A stretch of 17,447 nucleotides of DNA from CAZTVF01 sp964616985 (GCA_964616985.1 CAZTVF010000113.1:1-17447); one strand, 5' to 3'; shown: positions 6,347 through 13,416, numbered from the stretch's first letter. A program made the numbers and translations. The notes: generated from the letters alone by a model not told the origin.

Positions 6347-8053
6347 TTACGACAGCACGATGACGCTGTACGCTCCCAGCCCCACGTTGCCCTGGCAGGG
6401 CAGGCCATCGTGGCCGGGTGAGGCGGCGGTCGTGTCGTAGCCGGTGCTGGTGAAGCGGTCGTCGTAGCCGCGCCAGTCGCTGTTGAACCGCAGCCGCCAT
6501 GCCCCGCCGCGCGGCAGGCCGATCGTGTAGCTCTCGAACCGCCGCCCGCCGAAGTTGGCCACCACCACCACGTCGTCGCCCTCGCCGCCGCGATCCCACC
6601 GGTGAAACGCGATCACCTTGTCCCGCTCGTTCACGTGGAACACGTTCACGTGCTGCCCCTGCAGGCCGGCGGTGTTCCTGCCGGCGTTGCGGCGCAGGCG
6701 GATCAGGTCGCGGTACAGGCGGAAGACCCGGGCATACGCGCCGTCGGGCCGGCAGCGGTTGTGCTTGTGGCAGTCGCAGTCGGCACAGTCGGCGGCCTTG
6801 CGGCAATACCGCGTCCAATCCACCCGGCGCGGCCAGGGGCTCTCGGGCGGCCGCTCCAGCAGTTCCTGGCCCTGCGCGATCCGGGGCATCCCCGGGGAGG
6901 TCAGCATCATTGCTGCCGCCAGGTGACTCCGCTTCAACGACTCGCACGCGCCGTCGGCCGCGTCGGTCACCGGGCCGTCGGTGGAGAGCAGCCGCGCGAA
7001 GGCGTCGCCCGCGTAGCGGCGTTCGATGGCGCATTGCACCGAGGCCATGCTGCGGGCGCTGTCGTCGGCGGGGACCAGCGCGTCCCGCAGCGCCGCCGCG
7101 AACGCGTCGCCCTGCGCCGCGAAGCCGGCCCCGCCGTCGCCGGTGCGGCCGACGATCAACTCATCATGCTGCAGGTCGGTGGCCAGGATGATCCGCCCGG
7201 GCAGGTGCTCCTGGATCTCGTCGTTGATCCACTGCATCAGCCGCCAGCCCTCGCTCGACTCGCCGCTGGCGACGCCGTCGCCCCGCATGAAGGCCGTGCC
7301 GCCGAAGCACAGGCCGTCGGCCTGGTATTCGTCCAGCCACGCGATCGCGTTGTCGCGGAGGATCTGGCGGACCTGGGGATGCGAGTAGTCCGTCCGCACG
7401 CCGGCGACGGCTGAGATCGCGGCGGTCTCCACGCGGCTGTAGTCGACGCCGACCAGCACGGCCAGGCCCAGCGCGTGGGCACGGTCCACCAGCCGCTTCA
7501 TCGCCGGTGGGCCGCCGAACGAGTCGTCGATGGCGAACAGGTTCGCCGCGTCGAAGCCCGGGGCATCGCCCTGCGACGGCAGCAGTTCGATCGCGCTGAC
7601 GCCCAGGGCACGCAGGTACCACAGCTCTTCGCCCACCGCCTCCAGCATTCCCGCCCCCGACGTCGCGTTGTCGGGAAAGCTGGGCAGGTGCATCTGGTAG
7701 ATGACCAGGTCGCTGCGGGCAGGGGGGCGATAGCTCGTCGCCGTCCACGGGTAGGTGCGGCTGGCGACAAGGCTCCGCCCGGCAGCGCGCGAGACCCACC
7801 GCGCCCGGGGGTCGTTGCGGTCCGATTCCCCCGCGATGCGGAAGAGATACTGGCGACCCACCTGGGCGCCGAAGACGTCGGCCGACCAGACGCCCTCGCC
7901 CTCGGCCGCCATGGGGTACGCGCACGGGTTGCGGCCGGCGGCGTCGAAGAGGATCACGCGGACATCCTCGACGCCCGGCGCCCACACGCGAAACGCCACG
8001 CCACCCGGATAAGGAACCGAGCCCATTCCACGATGCAACGAAGGAGCCGACAT
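6347..8053 (-). CDS. GH13 alpha-amylase-fold protein with eroded catalytic site
   Basis: 568 residues. The ATG (complement of 8051-8053) follows GGGGAGAT (8057-8064), which decides the start over in-frame ATGs upstream such as 8077. Residues about 15-75 form a CBM48-like N-terminal domain (F-R-V-W-A-P-G). A GH13 barrel follows (Y-Q-M-H-L-P-S-F near 130; L-G-V-S-A-I-E-L-L-P), with L-T-S-P-G-M-P-R-I-A-Q-G-Q-E-L-L-E after it and a C-terminal beta domain. The fold matches glycogen branching enzyme or maltooligosyltrehalose trehalohydrolase. The catalytic motifs do not: region I has G-V-D-Y-S-R for D-V-V-Y-N-H; region II has D-G-L-C-F-G, so the Arg is Cys249 and the nucleophile Asp is Gly251; region III has Thr292 for the acid/base Glu; region IV keeps only Asp359. 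It is probably a non-catalytic glucan-binding or regulatory protein. Codon use and length are normal, so it is not a decaying gene. A Cys-rich insert lies at 6753-6805. Confidence 0.8.
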   Translation of the reverse strand: MSAPSLHRGMGSVPYPGGVAFRVWAPGVEDVRVILFDAAGRNPCAYPMAAEGEGVWSADVFGAQVGRQYLFRIAGESDRNDPRARWVSRAAGRSLVASRTYPWTATSYRPPARSDLVIYQMHLPSFPDNATSGAGMLEAVGEELWYLRALGVSAIELLPSQGDAPGFDAANLFAIDDSFGGPPAMKRLVDRAHALGLAVLVGVDYSRVETAAISAVAGVRTDYSHPQVRQILRDNAIAWLDEYQADGLCFGGTAFMRGDGVASGESSEGWRLMQWINDEIQEHLPGRIILATDLQHDELIVGRTGDGGAGFAAQGDAFAAALRDALVPADDSARSMASVQCAIERRYAGDAFARLLSTDGPVTDAADGACESLKRSHLAAAMMLTSPGMPRIAQGQELLERPPESPWPRRVDWTRYCRKAADCADCDCHKHNRCRPDGAYARVFRLYRDLIRLRRNAGRNTAGLQGQHVNVFHVNERDKVIAFHRWDRGGEGDDVVVVANFGGRRFESYTIGLPRGGAWRLRFNSDWRGYDDRFTSTGYDTTAASPGHDGLPCQGNVGLGAYSVIVLS

Positions 8054-8232
8054 AGGGATCTCCCCAAACCTGCCCATGATCAAACCATATCGGTGGAATT
8101 CTAGGCGCCTGGACAAAGAAGCACCCGGGGGCGACGCGGCCGGATCGTTTCGTGAGGCAATCCGTCGCCGCATACGCGCGGGCGTGTTACAATCCCCACG
8201 ATCGCAAAACACCTCAACAACGGAGATCGACC

Positions 8233-9246
8233 GTGGATCGAAAGGCTCTCGTCTACAAAGGCATGGCTCCCAACTGCACGTGCTGCGACCAGGCGCTGCG
8301 CATCCTGCCCAGCGGCGAGTGGATCGTCGTGTTCATGACCGGCGGCAACATCGAGCCCGAGAAAGCCAACTTCGTCGCCTTGTGCCGCTCCAGCGACCAG
8401 GGCTATTCGTGGGGGCCGCTGGAGACGGTGCTGCGGCACGACGATAGAGCGGCCACCTTGACCGAGGTGCAGGTGCTGGGCGACGAGATCGTGGTGTACG
8501 TGAACATCCACGCGGGCTTCTTCGAGCAGTGGCAGAACTTCACCATCTCCAGCCGCGACGCCGGCAGGACCTGGACGCAGCCCCGGCCCTTCACGCCGCT
8601 GCCGCGGCGCGGCTTCGTCCGCAACATCTACACCGCCACCTGGGGCGACTGGATCGCCCCGTACCAGTACTATGAGCCCACGGGCGACATCGACGCCTCC
8701 CCGCTGAGGGACGGCTCGTTCGAGCGGATGTGGGTGGGAACGCTCGTCAGCCACGACGCCGGCGCGACGTGGCGCGATTCCAATCGCGTGGCCGGCCGCT
8801 GCTGGGCAGAGAACAACGTGGTGGAACTTCGCGACGGCCGGCTGGTCATGCTCGTCCGCGGCGACGGCACCGGCTGCCTGTGGCGAAGCGAGTCCATCGA
8901 CCGCGGCCTCACGTGGGCCCCGCTGACCGCGACGGACATTCCCAACCCGGGCTCGAAGTTCCGGCTGTTCCGCCTGCGAGACGGGCGGATCGTGATGGTG
9001 CACAACCCCAACGGCCAGACCAGCCACCCCAACTCGAAGTTCTACGCCAGCTGCAACCGCAACCCGCTGGCCCTGTGGGTCTCCGACGACGACACCCGCA
9101 CCTGGGGCCACCAGCGGCTGATCACCGACTTCCCCGGCCACCTCGCCTATCCCGACGGCGTGATCGACGCCGACGAGCAGTACGTCCATTTCGCCTTCGA
9201 CTACAACCGCCACGACGTCATCTACTACGGCGCCAAGCTGCCGTGA
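8233..9246 (+). CDS. Sialidase-like (BNR/Asp-box) beta-propeller protein
   Basis: 337 residues from GTG 8233, which follows GGAG at 8222-8225 by seven bases; the frame upstream to 8152 has no such site. Five Asp boxes (S-x-D-x-G-x-T-W type) mark a six-bladed propeller: 53-60, 107-114, 173-180, 221-228 and a degenerate one at 284-291. E-N-N-V-V-E-L-R-D-G-R-L-V-M (193-206) and F-R-L-F-R-L-R-D-G-R-I-V-M match the E-x-x-V-V-E-L-x-D-G strands of exo-alpha-sialidase relatives (BNR_2 type). The tail F-D-Y-N-R-H-D-V-I-Y-Y is also typical. There is no signal peptide, so it is probably cytoplasmic. True sialidase activity cannot be claimed; the substrate could be another acidic sugar. N-C-T-C-C-D at 15-20 is unusual. 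It is convergent with the next gene, four bases apart. A TACAAT at 8188-8193 may be its -10 box. Confidence 0.8.
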   Translation: MDRKALVYKGMAPNCTCCDQALRILPSGEWIVVFMTGGNIEPEKANFVALCRSSDQGYSWGPLETVLRHDDRAATLTEVQVLGDEIVVYVNIHAGFFEQWQNFTISSRDAGRTWTQPRPFTPLPRRGFVRNIYTATWGDWIAPYQYYEPTGDIDASPLRDGSFERMWVGTLVSHDAGATWRDSNRVAGRCWAENNVVELRDGRLVMLVRGDGTGCLWRSESIDRGLTWAPLTATDIPNPGSKFRLFRLRDGRIVMVHNPNGQTSHPNSKFYASCNRNPLALWVSDDDTRTWGHQRLITDFPGHLAYPDGVIDADEQYVHFAFDYNRHDVIYYGAKLP

Positions 9247-9250
9247 CGCT

Positions 9251-10423
9251 TCACCGGTCGCCCCAGTCGGGGACATCGAGGAGCTTGCCCCCGGCGAGGG
9301 CCGACTTGTGCGCCATCGCGCCGGCGGCGGTGTAGCGGGCGGCGTCGAAGATGGTGATCGCGGGCGTGCGGCCGCGGGCGATGGCGTCGACGAATTCGTG
9401 CACCAGGTACGCGTGCGAGCCGCCGTGGCCGCCGTAGAAATCGCTGTTGGGGTTCACCGCCTGCCACGCCTTCACCACGTCCTCCGGCAGCGGGTCGCGC
9501 ATCTCCGCCAGCGCCGGCCGCAGCTCGCGCTGGTCGTAGCTGCGCCAGCAGCCGTTCTCGAAGCTGCCCCGCGTGCCATAGACGCGGAAGGTCTCGCGGC
9601 CCAGGCTGCACTCGCGGTGCTCGCAGATCCGCATCGTCGAGCCGTTGGACATCTCGAACAGGGCCGTCTCGTTGCTGAACGCGTCGCCGTGCTCGCGGAA
9701 GAACGGGTCGGTCGTGACGGGCTTCTGGCCCCAGCAGACGACGCGGCGCGCGTGCGCGTTCATCACGCTCATCGGCCCGCCGGTGGAGTGCGTGGGGTAG
9801 TGCATCGGCCCGCTGAGGATGCCGCGGTCCATGTAACGCTGCATCATCTTCACGGCCTCGGCGCCGGCACGGCTGCCCAGGCGGCGGCGCCACACGTCGC
9901 GAAGGTCGCAGTGGGGCTCGTCGAACCCGTGGAAATACTCGCCCTCGGAATACGTGAACTGGCCGAAGTCGCCCGCGGCCGCCCGGCGGCGGCAGTACAT
10001 CGCCTCGGCGTGGTAGAAGGTCGTCTCGCCGTACATGTAGGTCTGGCCCGTGCGGCGGACCGCCTCCACCAGCTTGTCGCACCACTGGAGAATCTCGTCG
10101 GCGTCGGGGATGCAGATGACCGGCACGGCCGAGTAGACGTGCTTGCCGCTCTGGAGCGCCTGCAGGGCCTGCGGCGCGTGCAGCCAGTGCTGCGTGATGA
10201 TCACCAGGGCATCGAGGTCGCTGCGGCAGATGTCGTCGAGCGACTCGTAGCAGTCTCGCGGCGAGAGCTTGTCCTTCCACGACTCGCGCTGGGCGTACTG
10301 CTTGACGCGATCCGGCTCCAGGTCGCACAGCCCCACGCGGCTCACGGCCGGGTGAGACTTGAACAACTCTGCGAACGCCGACCCGAACGCTCCCAACCCG
10401 ACAAGACCCAGGCTGATGCCCAT
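9251..10423 (-). CDS. Gfo/Idh/MocA family NAD(P)-dependent oxidoreductase
   Basis: 390 residues. ATG (complement of 10421-10423) with GAGG about nine bases upstream. The N-terminal Rossmann fold has G-L-V-G-L-G-A-F-G-S at 6-15 and a dinucleotide-specificity acid in L-C-D-L-E. The C-terminal beta-sheet domain carries H-Y-P-T-H-S-T-G-G with His at 212, the usual position of the catalytic His region. Family members oxidise or reduce sugar and inositol hydroxyls; GH109 relatives use the same fold to cleave glycosides. The E-K-P motif after G-K-H-V is A-V-P here (99-101), so the Lys that usually helps catalysis is missing. The neighbouring sialidase-like gene suggests a sugar or sugar-acid substrate. 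It is transcribed divergently from the 10602 gene. Confidence 0.85.
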   Translation of the reverse strand: MGISLGLVGLGAFGSAFAELFKSHPAVSRVGLCDLEPDRVKQYAQRESWKDKLSPRDCYESLDDICRSDLDALVIITQHWLHAPQALQALQSGKHVYSAVPVICIPDADEILQWCDKLVEAVRRTGQTYMYGETTFYHAEAMYCRRRAAAGDFGQFTYSEGEYFHGFDEPHCDLRDVWRRRLGSRAGAEAVKMMQRYMDRGILSGPMHYPTHSTGGPMSVMNAHARRVVCWGQKPVTTDPFFREHGDAFSNETALFEMSNGSTMRICEHRECSLGRETFRVYGTRGSFENGCWRSYDQRELRPALAEMRDPLPEDVVKAWQAVNPNSDFYGGHGGSHAYLVHEFVDAIARGRTPAITIFDAARYTAAGAMAHKSALAGGKLLDVPDWGDR

Positions 10424-10477
10424 GAGATGATCCTCAATTGTTCCAGACGGCTGACGCCGCCGCCGAAGACGCTCGTG

Positions 10478-10505
10478 ATTCTACATCGCGGCCGGGCACG
10501 GGCAA
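10478..10505 (-). promoter_or_regulatory. Candidate promoter for the Gfo/Idh/MocA gene
   Basis: On the minus strand TTGCCC (complement of 10500-10505), a 16-bp spacer and TAGAAT (complement of 10478-10483) precede the start at 10423 by about 55 bases. The two hexamers match the sigma-70 consensus at 4/6 and 5/6. The -35 lies inside a CACGGGCA-type half palindrome seen elsewhere in the window. The call rests on sequence only. Confidence 0.45.
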
Positions 10506-10532
10506 GCCCATCTCCACGCGTGACCTTTGGCG

Positions 10533-10560
10533 TTGACGATCCCGCTGGCACGCGAATAAT
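10533..10560 (+). promoter_or_regulatory. Candidate promoter for the toroid-protein gene
   Basis: TTGACG (10533-10538), a 16-bp spacer and AATAAT (10555-10560) lie about 40 bases upstream of ATG 10602. The -35 matches consensus at 5/6 and the -10 at 5/6. Together with the minus-strand promoter at 10478-10505 it forms a divergent promoter region. Confidence 0.5.
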
Positions 10561-10601
10561 CTGCACGGCGTGGGCGTGTGGCATTGGGAAGGAACACGAG
10601 C

Positions 10602-11543
10602 ATGAAAGACGCGAAGATCGACAACGAAGTCATCGACTGGCTGATGGCTGGGGACGTGGCGATACAGTGGCAGACGATGCGTGACGTGCTGGGCATGGCG
10701 GCGGCGAAGTGGGAGCCGGTGCGGCGGCGCGTGGCGGCAGAGGGGTGGTGCGGCAAGCTCATGGGCCTGCGCGACCCGCGCGGCACGTGGGGCGGGGGCA
10801 TCTACGGGCCCAAGTGGACCTCGACGACCTACACGCTCCTGGCCCTGCGCGACATGGGCCTGCCGCGGCAGACGCCCGAGGCGACGCAGGGGGCGCGCCT
10901 GATCGTGGATTCGGAATTGGGCGCCGCCGATGACAAAAACTTCTGCGAGCGACTCGAGCATCTCGACCTGTGCATCACGGGCATGGACCTGGCCCTGCTG
11001 ACGTATTTCGACGCCCGCGACGCCCGCGCCGAGGCGATCCTCGAATGCCTGCTCCGCCGGCAGATGCCCGACGGCGGATGGAACTGCGCCCAGAAGCGGC
11101 ACGAGTGTGTGCACTCCTCGCTACACACCACGATCAACGTGCTCGACGGCCTGGCCGACTACCCTCGCTACGGCGGCAAGGCTGCGGACACGCGCGTCGC
11201 CGCGGCCATCGAGCGGGCCGAGGAGTTCATCCTTCAGCACCGGCTGTTCAAGTCCGACAAGACGGGCAACGTGATCCGCAAGGAATTCACGCAGTTCTCG
11301 TTCCCGCCGCGATGGCACTGGGACGTGCTTCGCGGGCTCGAGCACTTCTGCCAGCGGGCGGCGCCGCGCGACGGGCGCCTCGCCGATGCGATCGAGTTGC
11401 TGAGGTCCAAGCGAGGCCGCACCGGCCGCTGGAAACTCGAGCATCCCCATCGCGGGCGTGAGTTCTTCGCCATCGAGAAACCCGGCCAGCCCAGCCGCTG
11501 GAACACCCTTCGCGCCCTCCGCGTCCTTCGCTGGTGGGGTTGA
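10602..11543 (+). CDS. Squalene-cyclase/prenyltransferase-repeat alpha/alpha-toroid protein
   Basis: 313 residues from ATG 10602, with GAAGGA at 10588-10593. Paired helices with G-x-W-G-G-G-x-Y-G and R-Q-M-P-D-G-G-W-N-C (a QW-like Q-x-x-D-G-G-W) are characteristic of the (alpha/alpha)6 toroid of terpenoid cyclases and prenyltransferases. The cyclase catalytic D-x-D-D motif is absent and the protein is about half the length of squalene-hopene cyclase, so it is not expected to cyclise squalene. Similar short proteins are usually annotated as hypothetical or squalene-cyclase-like. A His/Cys-rich stretch (C-A-Q-K-R-H-E-C-V-H) could bind metal. It is cytoplasmic, with no signal or membrane segment. 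It is transcribed alone; function unknown. Confidence 0.7.
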   Translation: MKDAKIDNEVIDWLMAGDVAIQWQTMRDVLGMAAAKWEPVRRRVAAEGWCGKLMGLRDPRGTWGGGIYGPKWTSTTYTLLALRDMGLPRQTPEATQGARLIVDSELGAADDKNFCERLEHLDLCITGMDLALLTYFDARDARAEAILECLLRRQMPDGGWNCAQKRHECVHSSLHTTINVLDGLADYPRYGGKAADTRVAAAIERAEEFILQHRLFKSDKTGNVIRKEFTQFSFPPRWHWDVLRGLEHFCQRAAPRDGRLADAIELLRSKRGRTGRWKLEHPHRGREFFAIEKPGQPSRWNTLRALRVLRWWG

Positions 11544-11575
11544 GCAGGGCGTGCGGCAGATGTAGGGCATGGGGC

Positions 11576-11707
11576 GTAGGGCATGCAGGTTCTCCCCGAA
11601 GGGGAGGTCCTGCATGCCGCCCCGAGACTCCCTCCAGCGCAGTTGTGCCAATCGGCGTTTGCGGCATGCAGAACCTGTCCCTGCGGGCCAGGACCTGCAT
11701 GCCCTAC
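11576..11707. repeat. Composite element: two palindromes inside a 15-bp inverted repeat
   Basis: Outer ends GTAGGGCATGCAGGT (11576-11590) and ACCTGCATGCCCTAC (11693-11707) are exact complements. Inside lie two separate hairpins: the first with arms GGCATGCAGG (11580-11589) and CCTGCATGCC (11609-11618) and inner stem CTCCCC/GGGGAG; the second with arms GGCATGCAG (11663-11671) and CTGCATGCC (11695-11703). The 44-base linker is unique. A further GTAGGGCATG sits at 11562-11571. The layout resembles REP doublets (BIMEs) or a very small MITE. It starts 32 bases past the toroid-protein stop. Confidence 0.75.
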
Positions 11708-11887
11708 AGGGCCGCCGCCGTCGCGATGAGGAAGCACGCGGTGTCGTCGGATGTCCGGCAGGCAGGCTCACGGGCGAGACGCCCGTGCTACGGTTTTCGA
11801 AAAAGCTGCGGGCGGCCGATGTGTTGGCCGCCGCGCGAGCCGATCCCTGCGTTCGCCAGTCGGCTTATTCAGCCGGCTTCGCAGGCA
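11708..11887. other. Intergenic, no supported gene
   Basis: Short open frames here have repeat-derived or Arg/Pro/Ala-rich composition and no ribosome binding site. The only structure seen is the 8-bp-arm hairpin at 11769-11787. Confidence 0.5.
11769..11787. repeat. CACGGGC-type hairpin
   Basis: Perfect arms CACGGGCG (11769-11776) and CGCCCGTG (11780-11787), loop AGA. It is related to the imperfect hairpins at 14951-14969 and 14988-15006 and to a half copy near 10496. Confidence 0.65.
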
Positions 11888-12163
11888 TCAAGGATGGTCC
11901 CCTTGGTTTGTCTTTCGCCCCGGCCGCTTGGTGGGGCGGGGGCTGCCTTTCTTGCCGAGGCGGTCTATGAGATTCTTGTCCATGGGCGGGTCTTTGCCAC
12001 GGTTGTTGTCCACCACCAACTGCAGCGCCGACTGCACCAACTGCCCCTGCCAACTCAGCAACGTGAGCATCGCACGGAGCGTCTGCTCCAGGTTGCCCTG
12101 GCATGACTCCAATTGCCTTAGCACTTTCCCCTTGCCCCTTTCTATTGAAAGAGTAAGATACAC
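11888..12163 (-). CDS. Possible small basic protein divergent from the repressor
   Basis: 91 residues if it starts at GTG 12163. No clear ribosome binding site precedes that codon. An in-frame GTG at codon 14 follows AAGGGG closely and may be the true start. A helical middle (L-E-Q-T-L-R-A-M-L-T-L-L and L-V-Q-S-A-L-Q-L-V-V) leads into a tail rich in Lys, Arg, Gly and Pro. The composition is more protein-like than that of overlapping frames. It is divergent from the LexA-like repressor across an AT-rich region with several dyads, the place where one would expect a repressor's partner gene. I do not recognise a family; it may be an accidental frame. Confidence 0.4.
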   Translation of the reverse strand: MYLTLSIERGKGKVLRQLESCQGNLEQTLRAMLTLLSWQGQLVQSALQLVVDNNRGKDPPMDKNLIDRLGKKGSPRPTKRPGRKTNQGDHP

Positions 12164-12167
12164 GTCT

Positions 12168-12237
12168 GCGAATTGCCGAAGATTCTATTCATTTATACGT
12201 ATATCGGCAAGATAATTCTTCGCACACGCGAATATTT
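12168..12237. promoter_or_regulatory. AT-rich divergent control region with several dyads
   Basis: Much richer in A/T than its surroundings. Three dyads are visible: TTGCCGA (12173-12179) with TCGGCAA (12204-12210); the perfect palindrome TATACGTATA (12194-12203); and TTCGC-ACAC-GCGAA (12219-12232), which ends six bases before the repressor ATG. GATAAT at 12211-12216 may be a -10 box. No Shine-Dalgarno site precedes ATG 12238. These are plausible operators for autoregulation by the repressor encoded immediately to the right. Confidence 0.5.
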
Positions 12238-13164
12238 ATGGCAAGTTCATCCCCACAAGAGGTTTGCGCCAGGATCACGCAGCTCCGAATCGAGCTCGCC
12301 GGCCCACGCGGCAAGGCAAATTTCGCCAAGCAGCTGGGTCTGTCGCCCAGCACGTACGATTATTACGAGTCGTCCCGCGTCCCGCCGGCCGAGGTGCTGG
12401 TGAAGATATCCGACCTGGCGGGCGTCGATCTCCGCTGGCTGATCACTGGCGAGGCGGCCAAGCTCGCCGTGCCCGCCGGCCACCCTGTGCTGCGGCGGGC
12501 GGCGGAGATGCTCTCGCACCTGCCCAACGCCGCCGCTCCCCTGGCCGCCTTCATCGACGTCCTGGCCGAGAGCCTCAAGTTCCCCGCCAAGCCCGCATCG
12601 CCGCATGGCGAGGGGGCCTCCGACGCCCACGCCGCCTGGATCCCCGTCCTGGGCCGGTCGGCCGCGGGCATCCCGCAGTTCTGGTCCAGCGACAGCGAAG
12701 CCGCCGGCGTCACCGCGCTGGCCGACCTGCTCGAACGCCACCTGCGGCGGCCTGCGCGGCAGAGCGAGCCCGCCCAGATCGCCGCCGACGACGCCGGCCA
12801 GGGCCCCGGCCAACTGATCACCCTGACGGCCCCCGACGAGGGCGACGTGGCCGAGTACGTCGCCGCCGCCCGGATCAAGTCCGCCCACGGCGACGCGTTC
12901 GCCGTCCGCATCGACGGCGACTCGATGGAGCCCGAGATCCGCCACGGCGACCTGGTGATCCTGAGCCCCTCGGCCCCGGCCATCGACGGCCGCTCAGCCG
13001 TCGTGCAGCTCAAGCGCCAGATCGGGCTGACGTGCAAGATCTATCGCCACCAGGGCTCGCACGTTCACCTCGTGCCGCTGGCGGCGAAATACCCGCCGCA
13101 GGCCTTCGCGCAGGACCAGGTCGTCTGGGCCCTCCGCGTGCTCGCCCGCGTCCGCGGCGGATGA
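12238..13164 (+). CDS. LexA/CI-like repressor: HTH plus S24 self-cleavage domain
   Basis: 308 residues. Residues about 10-70 form a helix-turn-helix of the XRE/CI type (F-A-K-Q-L-G-L-S-P-S-T-Y-D-Y-Y-E). The C-terminal part is an S24 peptidase domain: I-D-G-D-S-M-E-P-E-I-R-H-G-D with catalytic Ser229, and L-T-C-K-I-Y with catalytic Lys267. The 38-residue gap is close to the 37 of E. coli LexA (S119/K156). A LexA-like cleavage context, V-L-G-R-S-A-A-G-I-P, puts the scissile Ala-Gly at 143-144. That is 86 residues before the Ser rather than about 35, so some 50 extra residues are inserted; a second Ala-Gly (186-187) has the usual distance. Family role: represses genes until RecA-stimulated self-cleavage after DNA damage. 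No phage genes are nearby, so host SOS-like or element control cannot be separated. Upstream dyads suggest autoregulation. ATG 12238 lacks a ribosome binding site. Confidence 0.85.
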   Translation: MASSSPQEVCARITQLRIELAGPRGKANFAKQLGLSPSTYDYYESSRVPPAEVLVKISDLAGVDLRWLITGEAAKLAVPAGHPVLRRAAEMLSHLPNAAAPLAAFIDVLAESLKFPAKPASPHGEGASDAHAAWIPVLGRSAAGIPQFWSSDSEAAGVTALADLLERHLRRPARQSEPAQIAADDAGQGPGQLITLTAPDEGDVAEYVAAARIKSAHGDAFAVRIDGDSMEPEIRHGDLVILSPSAPAIDGRSAVVQLKRQIGLTCKIYRHQGSHVHLVPLAAKYPPQAFAQDQVVWALRVLARVRGG

Positions 13165-13208
13165 CGAAGACGACGGGGAGAGGGCGCGACGGGGAATGCT
13201 GTGGCTCC

Positions 13209-13253
13209 GGGTGCCATGCTTTTAGCCCCGAAGGGGCAAAAGCATGTTTACCG
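13209..13253 (+). repeat. Dispersed 3'-end palindrome, copy 2
   Basis: CATGCTTTTAGCCCC (13215-13229) pairs with GGGGC-AAAAGCATG (13233-13246) around a GAA loop, with one unpaired A. Flanks are GGGTGCC on the left and TTTACCG on the right. It begins 44 bases after the repressor stop, with GGGTGCC nearest the gene. Confidence 0.8.
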
Positions 13254-13384
13254 AGAGGGCGGCTTGCGGCCCGTTCTTGATCTGATTGGGCCGTCGGGCC
13301 GGGCCGCACTGCTGCACGATCCTGCGATTTGAGTGGTTGCCCCGTCCCTGCACACGCCGCGGCCTGGGCAACGCAACGCTCTTC

Positions 13385-13415
13385 CCTACGACCTCCCGCC
13401 TACGACCTACGACCT
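13385..13415. repeat. Short tandem CCTACGA repeats
   Basis: CCTACGACCT occurs at 13385-13394, 13399-13408 and, overlapping, 13406-13415, directly beyond the sulfatase stop codon (13417-13419). The last two copies are in 7-base register. Confidence 0.6.
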
Positions 13416-13416
13416 C

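Noticed and set aside
11562..11707. CRISPR-like array of repeated GGCATGCAGG
   Set aside because: The repeats are in inverted, not direct, orientation with unequal spacers and no cas genes; a palindrome doublet explains them.
11534..12106. 190-codon plus-strand frame with cysteines
   Set aside because: It begins before the toroid-protein stop, translates the palindrome doublet and shows no consistent domain.
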